Notes under the pieces: model-generated | Seen by the model: the letters and a program-made list of their open reading frames with translations, nothing else | What the model was told of the DNA's origin: nothing | The model's database searches: none | Position numbers and translations under genes: made by a program | Part shown: piece by piece, positions 8,547-12,439 of the stretch | How positions within the stretch are numbered: position 1 is the stretch's first letter | Layout of the letters: every line of letters begins with the position of its first letter | Assembly (NCBI GenBank): GCA_005888465.1 | Contig: VAYJ01000166.1 | Span: forward strand, 1 to 12,439 | DNA length: 12,439 bases | Origin: Actinomycetota bacterium | Lineage (GTDB): Bacteria > Actinomycetota > UBA4738 | Reading direction: 5' to 3'

Positions 8547-8833
8547 CAGCCCGCGCGCGCCACCACCGTCTCGCAGAGCGACGCCGGCAGCACCTCGACC
8601 GAGCCGGCCATCGCGAACGGCGCCATGAACTCGGTCACCTGCTCGGGGTCCTGGGCGTCCAGGATCAGGAAGAGGCGGTGGCCACCGTCGATCACGCCCT
8701 CGCCGTGGATCTCGATCCCGTACTCGGCCGCGTTCGGCTTGGATAGGTGCTGGAGCAGCATCTGGGCCATCTGCGGGTCGCGGGCGGGGCAGGTCGCTTC
8801 GGAATGCTCGTGTTCGACGACGAAGAGGGACAT
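8543..8833 (-). CDS. Small conserved protein of unknown function heading the clpS operon
   Basis: This protein has 96 residues. The N-terminus reads MSLFVVEHEHSEATCPARD, followed by a helix (QMAQMLLQHLS), GEGVIDGGHRLFLILDA, a second helix (PEQVTEFMAPFAMAGSVEV) and LCETVVARAGC. The beta-alpha-beta-beta-alpha-beta order suggests a ferredoxin-like dimeric alpha-beta barrel, similar in layout to DUF3303-type proteins; this is inferred from pattern only. Cysteines lie at residue 15 (TCPA), near the C-terminal end (LCET) and at the last residue. His8 and His10 near Cys15 could make a metal site. The start is secure: GGAAAGGAG (8841-8849 on the complementary strand) sits seven bases from the ATG. 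It is the first gene after the promoter at 8971-8999. No function is assigned. Confidence 0.8.
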   Translation of the reverse strand: MSLFVVEHEHSEATCPARDPQMAQMLLQHLSKPNAAEYGIEIHGEGVIDGGHRLFLILDAQDPEQVTEFMAPFAMAGSVEVLPASLCETVVARAGC

Positions 8834-8970
8834 CGGAGTGCTCCTTTCCGGTTTCGGATGGATGCGGGTTGGGGCCGGTCAGGGGCGCCAACAGCAGATC
8901 CGGCTGGGGATCATCTGGCCGACGAGGCCCGCGCATCGTGTCCGGATCAATTCCGATCTCCTCCATAGGA

Positions 8971-8999
8971 TTCGTACCCCGAGTTCCCGCGACTGTCAA
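8971..8999 (-). promoter_or_regulatory. Sigma-A-like promoter for the small-protein/clpS/DUF2017 operon
   Basis: On the minus strand there is an exact TTGACA (8999-8994), a 17-base spacer and TACGAA (8976-8971). The -35 is perfect and the spacing ideal; the -10 is partial. Transcription would start near 8965-8960, giving an untranslated leader of about 130 bases before the ATG at 8833. That leader holds only the strong GGAAAGGAG ribosome site; I see no riboswitch-like structure. This 169-bp gap is the largest non-coding stretch in the window. Confidence 0.6.
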
Positions 9000-9002
9000 G
9001 GG

Positions 9003-10356
9003 TCAGAGGCCGTAGGCCTCCAGGAGCCTGAGCCAGACCTCGCTCACGGTGGGGAAGGAGGGGACGGCGTGCCACAGGGTATCCAGCGTGGCCTTGACGA
9101 CGATGGCGATGGTGGCCGCGTGGACGATCTCCTGGACGTCCGGGCCTGTGAACGTGGCGCCGACGACGGTCCGGGTGGATTCATCGACGACGATCTGGCT
9201 GGTGCCCGCGATGTCGTTCCCGCGCGTGTAGGCGCCCGAGACGTTCCCGGTCGGGTAGGAGACGACGCGAACGTTGATCCCCCGCTCGCGGGCCTGCGCC
9301 TCGGTGAGGCCCACGGCCGCGACCTGGGGGTCGGTGAAGGTCACGCGCGGCACCGCTCCGTGGTCGGCCACGTCGCGGACGTCCTTGCCGAGGATGACGT
9401 CCCCGCACAGCCGGGCCTGGTATTTGCCCATGTGCGTGAGCAGGGCGAGCCCATTGCAATCCCCGACCGCGTAGAGCCAGCCCCCGCCGCCCTGCACCCG
9501 CAGCCGGTCGTCCACGGCCAGCGACTTGCCGATGAAGTCGGTGAGTCCGACCGTGTCCAGGCCGAGGTCGGCGGTGCGGGCGCGGCGCCCGACGGCCACC
9601 AGGATCTCGTCGCCGGTGAAGGTGCGGCCGCCTTCGAGCGTGGCAGACACGGCACCGTCGGGCGCGCGCGACGCGGCGCGGCACCGGGCCCCTGTGAGGA
9701 CGGTGATGCCCTCGCGTTCGAATGCCGCGCGCACTTCGTCGCCGGCGAACGGCTCCTCCCGGGAGAGCAGCCGCTCGGCACCTTCGATCACGGTGACCTC
9801 TTCGCTCCCCAGGCGCTTGAAGCACTGAGCCATCTCGGCCCCGACCGCCCCCCCGCCCAGGACCAGGAGACGGCGAGGGAGCTCCTTCGTCGAGGTGATG
9901 TCGACGTTGTCCCAGGGCTCCGCCTCGGCGAGCCCCTCGATCGGGGGCATGAAGGCGGAGGACCCGCATGCGGCGACGACGGCGGTGCGCGCGGTGAGCC
10001 TCCGCGGGGCGCCGCCGTCCAGGGACTCCCAGCTCGATCCCCTCGCTCTCGAGCCAGGGTGTCTGCGTCCGGTCGGTGAAGTCGCTCGTCATGTAGTCGC
10101 GCTGCGCGAACGCCGCCGCGACGTCGATGGAGCCGGTCACGGCCTCGGCCGCGCCGGGGACGCGACGGGCGGCCGCCAGCACGTCGCCGGGACGGATGAG
10201 GGTCTTCGAGGGGACGCAGCCGTAGAAGGAGCATTCGCCGCCGACGAGCCGCTCCTCCACGATGGCGACGGAGAGGCCACCGTCCGCCGCGCGTCCCGCG
10301 GCGTTCTCGCCGGGCGGACCGGCGCCGATCACGATCACGTCGAAGTCGTCGCTCAT
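9003..10356 (-). pseudogene. FAD/NAD(P) disulfide oxidoreductase (lipoamide dehydrogenase/mercuric reductase superfamily), frame broken near 10029
   Basis: The N-terminal 109 residues (10356 to 10030) carry the FAD loop VIVIGAGPPGENAA and the redox disulfide GGECSFYGCVPSKTL, with Cys42 and Cys47. After GIEL the frame is lost. The rest (10028 to 9003, 341 residues) lies one base off and begins ESLDGGAPRRLTARTAVVAA, then has the NAD-binding VLGGGAVGAEMAQCF, the second FAD motif LYAVGDCNGLALLTHMGKY and a dimerisation domain. The combined 450 residues are some 15-20 short of the usual 465-475, so a 3n+2 base deletion is likelier than a one-base slip. The C-terminal site reads PSFPTVSE, where lipoamide dehydrogenases have AHPTxSE, so the catalytic His is Phe and true lipoamide dehydrogenase activity is doubtful even when intact. 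The start is ATG 10356 with AAGGAGG seven bases upstream, in an ATGA overlap with the glycoside hydrolase stop. Confidence 0.87.
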
Positions 10357-12439
10357 ACCGGGTCCTCCTTGGTGTCGTCACGGCGCACGATGAGGTCGGC
10401 CACCAGCCCGGTCCAGCCCGTCTGGTGTGACGCGCCGAGCCCCGCCCCGGTGTCGCCGTGGAAGTACTCGTGGAAGGGGATCAGGTCGCGCCAAGCCGGG
10501 TCGGTCTGGAACTTCTCGACCGCGCCGAACATTGGCCGGCGGCCGTCCGGACCGCGCAGGAACAGCTTGACCAGCCGCGACGAGAGGTCGTCCGCCACCT
10601 CGCCGAGCGTCGCCATTTGGCCCGACCCGGCGGGAAGCTCGACGGTGAGGTCGGGGCCGAAGTAGCGGTGGAAGCGGCGGAGGGCCTCGATCACCAGGTA
10701 GTTCACCGGGAACCAGATCGGCCCGCGCCAGTTCGAGTTGCCGCCGAAGAGCGGCGACGTCGACTCGCCGGGCTCGTAGTCGACGCGGAACTGCGAGCCG
10801 TCGAGCTCCAGCTCGAAGGGCCGGCTCGCGTGTTCGCGCGAGAGCGAGCGGATGCCGTATGGCGACAGGAACTCGTCCTCGGCGAGCATCACCTCGAGGA
10901 TCCTTCGGAGCCGCTCCGGCGTGACGATCGAGAAGAGCCTGCCCTCGTACATGCCGAGCGTGTGCACGTGGCCGATCACCTCGGCGTATTGCGGCCGGTG
11001 CTCCAGGAACCAGAAGAACCTGCGTGTCGCGTCGGGGACCCGCTCCGCGGTCGCGCGACCCATCGTCGTGACCGCGCAGAGCGGGATGAGCCCCACCATG
11101 GATCGCACGCGAAGCGGGACCTGGCGCCCGTCCTCAAGGTGCAGGAGGTCGTAGTAGAAGCCGTCCTCCTCGTTCCACAGGCCCTGCGCGTTCATCGCGG
11201 AGGCGATGAGGGCGAAATGCTCTAGGAACTTCACGATGAGGTCCTCGAACGTGTGGTCGTGCTCCGCCAGCACCATCGCGATCGCGAGCATGTTCAGGCA
11301 GTACATCGCCATCCAGGCCGTCCCGTCGGACTGTTCCAGATGCCCCGCGACGGGGAGCGCCGAGGAGCGGTCGATCGGTCCGATGTTGTCCATGCCCAGG
11401 AAGCCGCCCTCGAACACGTTGCTGCCCTCGCTGTCCTTGCGGTTCACCCACCACGTGAAGTTCAGCAGCAGCTTCTGGAAAACACGCTCGAGGAAGTCGT
11501 AGTCGCGGTCGTCGGCGATCTGGAACACGCGCAGCGCCGCCCATGCGTGCACGGGCGGGTTCACGTCGCCGAAGGACCATTCGTAGGCGGGGAGCTGCCC
11601 GTTCGGGTGCATGTACCACTCGCGACAGAGCAGGATCAGCTGGTGCTTCGCGAACGCCGGGTCCAGGTGGGCGAGGGCCACGCAGTGGAACGCGAGGTCC
11701 CACGCCGCGTACCACGGGTACTCCCACTTGTCGGGCATCGAGACGATGTCGCGGTTGTCGAGGTGCGTCCATCCGGCGTTGCGGCCGTGGCGGCGCGGGG
11801 GGGGCGGGGGGGGCTGGTGGGGGTAGAACTGCTTGCCCCAGAGCATGCCCGCGAAGGCCTGGCGCGCGACGAGTCGCTCGTCGGGGGTTGCCGAGGCGGG
11901 GATGAGGTCGGCGTAGAACTGGTCCGCCTCGCGGCGGCGGGCGGCGAGCACCACGTCCCACCTCGAACCGAGGTCGTCCTCGCCGTCGGAGAGGCGCAGC
12001 CGGATCCGGCTGGTCGCGCCCGGGTCGACGGTGAGCCGGTACCGCAACGCCCCCTTCGTGCCCGTCCGCTCGGGGTTGACCGTGGCGGCGCCGGCGACCA
12101 CGTGGTCGTTGATGCCGTCCTTGGGATACGGGGTCGTACCGGATCGTCCCCACAGGCGCGGCGCGTTCGTCTCGTTCTCACAGAAGAGCAGCTCGGGCTC
12201 CCCGTCGCCCGAGAGCGTCATGCGGCCGAGCTCGTGGTGCTCGGCGACGATGCGGCCGTCCTTCGCCCGCACCACGGGCCGGCGGTCGTCAATTCCCCAG
12301 CTCCACGTGTTGCGGAACCAGAGCGTGGGGAGCACGTCGAGCGTCGCCTGGTCGGGTCCGGCGTTGCGCACGGAGAACTGGATACAGAGGTCGGCCGGGC
12401 CGCCCTTGGCGTAGTCGACGGCGACGTCCCACGAGCGGT
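10353..12439 (-). CDS. MGH1/GH63-like glycoside hydrolase (5' end outside window)
   Basis: A long (alpha/alpha)6-barrel glycosidase of the MGH1/GH63-like type runs off the right edge. The 694 residues seen include the end of a beta-sandwich domain (LPTLWFRNTWSWGIDD). The barrel carries SMPDKWEYPWYAAWDLAFH, HPNGQLPAYEWSFGDVNPPV, NIGPIDRS, GGNSNWRGPIWFPVNYL and FHEYFHGDTGAGLGASHQTG. By comparison with GH63, the Asp of AWDLAFH (11697-11699) is the likely general acid and the Glu of HEYFHG (10467-10469) the likely base. The substrate is probably a glucoside or mannosylglycerate-like compound, but cannot be fixed. The frame is open upstream past the internal GTG at 12371, so the true N-terminus lies outside. 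After KQFY the family usually has a YDVxxWLxGDP segment before PPPP; here it reads KQFYPHQPPPPPPRRHGRN, so about 10-13 residues are missing in frame. It is coupled to the oxidoreductase by an ATGA overlap. Confidence 0.92.
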   Translation of the reverse strand, partial: RSWDVAVDYAKGGPADLCIQFSVRNAGPDQATLDVLPTLWFRNTWSWGIDDRRPVVRAKDGRIVAEHHELGRMTLSGDGEPELLFCENETNAPRLWGRSGTTPYPKDGINDHVVAGAATVNPERTGTKGALRYRLTVDPGATSRIRLRLSDGEDDLGSRWDVVLAARRREADQFYADLIPASATPDERLVARQAFAGMLWGKQFYPHQPPPPPPRRHGRNAGWTHLDNRDIVSMPDKWEYPWYAAWDLAFHCVALAHLDPAFAKHQLILLCREWYMHPNGQLPAYEWSFGDVNPPVHAWAALRVFQIADDRDYDFLERVFQKLLLNFTWWVNRKDSEGSNVFEGGFLGMDNIGPIDRSSALPVAGHLEQSDGTAWMAMYCLNMLAIAMVLAEHDHTFEDLIVKFLEHFALIASAMNAQGLWNEEDGFYYDLLHLEDGRQVPLRVRSMVGLIPLCAVTTMGRATAERVPDATRRFFWFLEHRPQYAEVIGHVHTLGMYEGRLFSIVTPERLRRILEVMLAEDEFLSPYGIRSLSREHASRPFELELDGSQFRVDYEPGESTSPLFGGNSNWRGPIWFPVNYLVIEALRRFHRYFGPDLTVELPAGSGQMATLGEVADDLSSRLVKLFLRGPDGRRPMFGAVEKFQTDPAWRDLIPFHEYFHGDTGAGLGASHQTGWTGLVADLIVRRDDTKEDPV
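11797..11814. repeat. Tandem GGGGGGGGC x2 tract inside the glycoside hydrolase gene
   Basis: Two direct copies of a nine-base unit, eight G then C, encode most of a Pro run on the minus strand. Such tracts are prone to slippage and to sequencing or assembly error. The tract lies where the family's conserved YDVxxWLxGDP segment is missing. Confidence 0.85.

Noticed and set aside
8253..10079. 608-codon open frame on the plus strand opposite clpS and the oxidoreductase
   Set aside because: It is antisense to clear family motifs on the minus strand and crosses the promoter and the gap between genes.
10458..11225. 255-codon plus-strand frame opposite the glycoside hydrolase
   Set aside because: It mirrors the hydrolase codons and has charged low-complexity content and no recognisable fold.

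Overview
The window is GC-rich, gene-dense DNA with coding sequence on both strands, G/C-biased third codon positions, many GTG starts and 4-bp start/stop overlaps. ClpS of the actinobacterial type next to a DUF2017 gene, plus an acyl-CoA carboxylase beta subunit followed by a small epsilon-like gene, point to an Actinomycetota-type or closely related high-GC lineage. This is inferred from gene content, not from a marker gene. Several lesions are compatible with a metagenome-assembled genome.

Layout, left to right. (1) 3-1447, plus strand: the 3' part of a sensor histidine kinase, then an overlapping peroxiredoxin-like (Prx-like2/SelU type) gene. (2) 1355-2197, minus strand: a small PD-(D/E)XK nuclease with a C-terminal cysteine cluster, overlapping the peroxiredoxin tail to tail. 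(3) 2274-7771, plus strand: a tightly packed run of carboxylase beta subunit, epsilon-like protein, GT4 glycosyltransferase, cyclase-family (KynB-like) metal hydrolase, small conserved protein, and a frame-broken glucose-6-phosphate isomerase. Gaps are at most 13 bp, so this is probably one transcription unit. (4) 8833-7744, minus strand: a small conserved protein, ClpS and DUF2017, translationally coupled and preceded by a good sigma-A-like promoter at 8971-8999. (5) 12439-9003, minus strand: a large MGH1/GH63-like glycoside hydrolase running off the right edge, coupled to a frame-broken FAD/NAD disulfide oxidoreductase of the lipoamide dehydrogenase/mercuric reductase superfamily. No gene-free stretch exceeds about 170 bp. 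I see no RNA genes, CRISPR arrays or insertion sequences.

The most unusual feature is a shared lesion type. Three otherwise well-conserved enzymes (isomerase, oxidoreductase, glycoside hydrolase) each seem to lack a short internal segment of roughly 10-20 codons. Two of the losses shift the frame and one stays in frame beside a G8-C-G8-C tract. With no other stops in the broken genes, this suggests either very recent deletions or an assembly/consensus artefact. Other points of note are a probable CTG start for clpS, a possibly leaderless nuclease transcript, a 93-bp antisense overlap caused by an extended peroxiredoxin tail, and a Val at the carboxylase specificity position. I found no convincing evidence of a new multi-gene system; most of the window is housekeeping or central metabolism.
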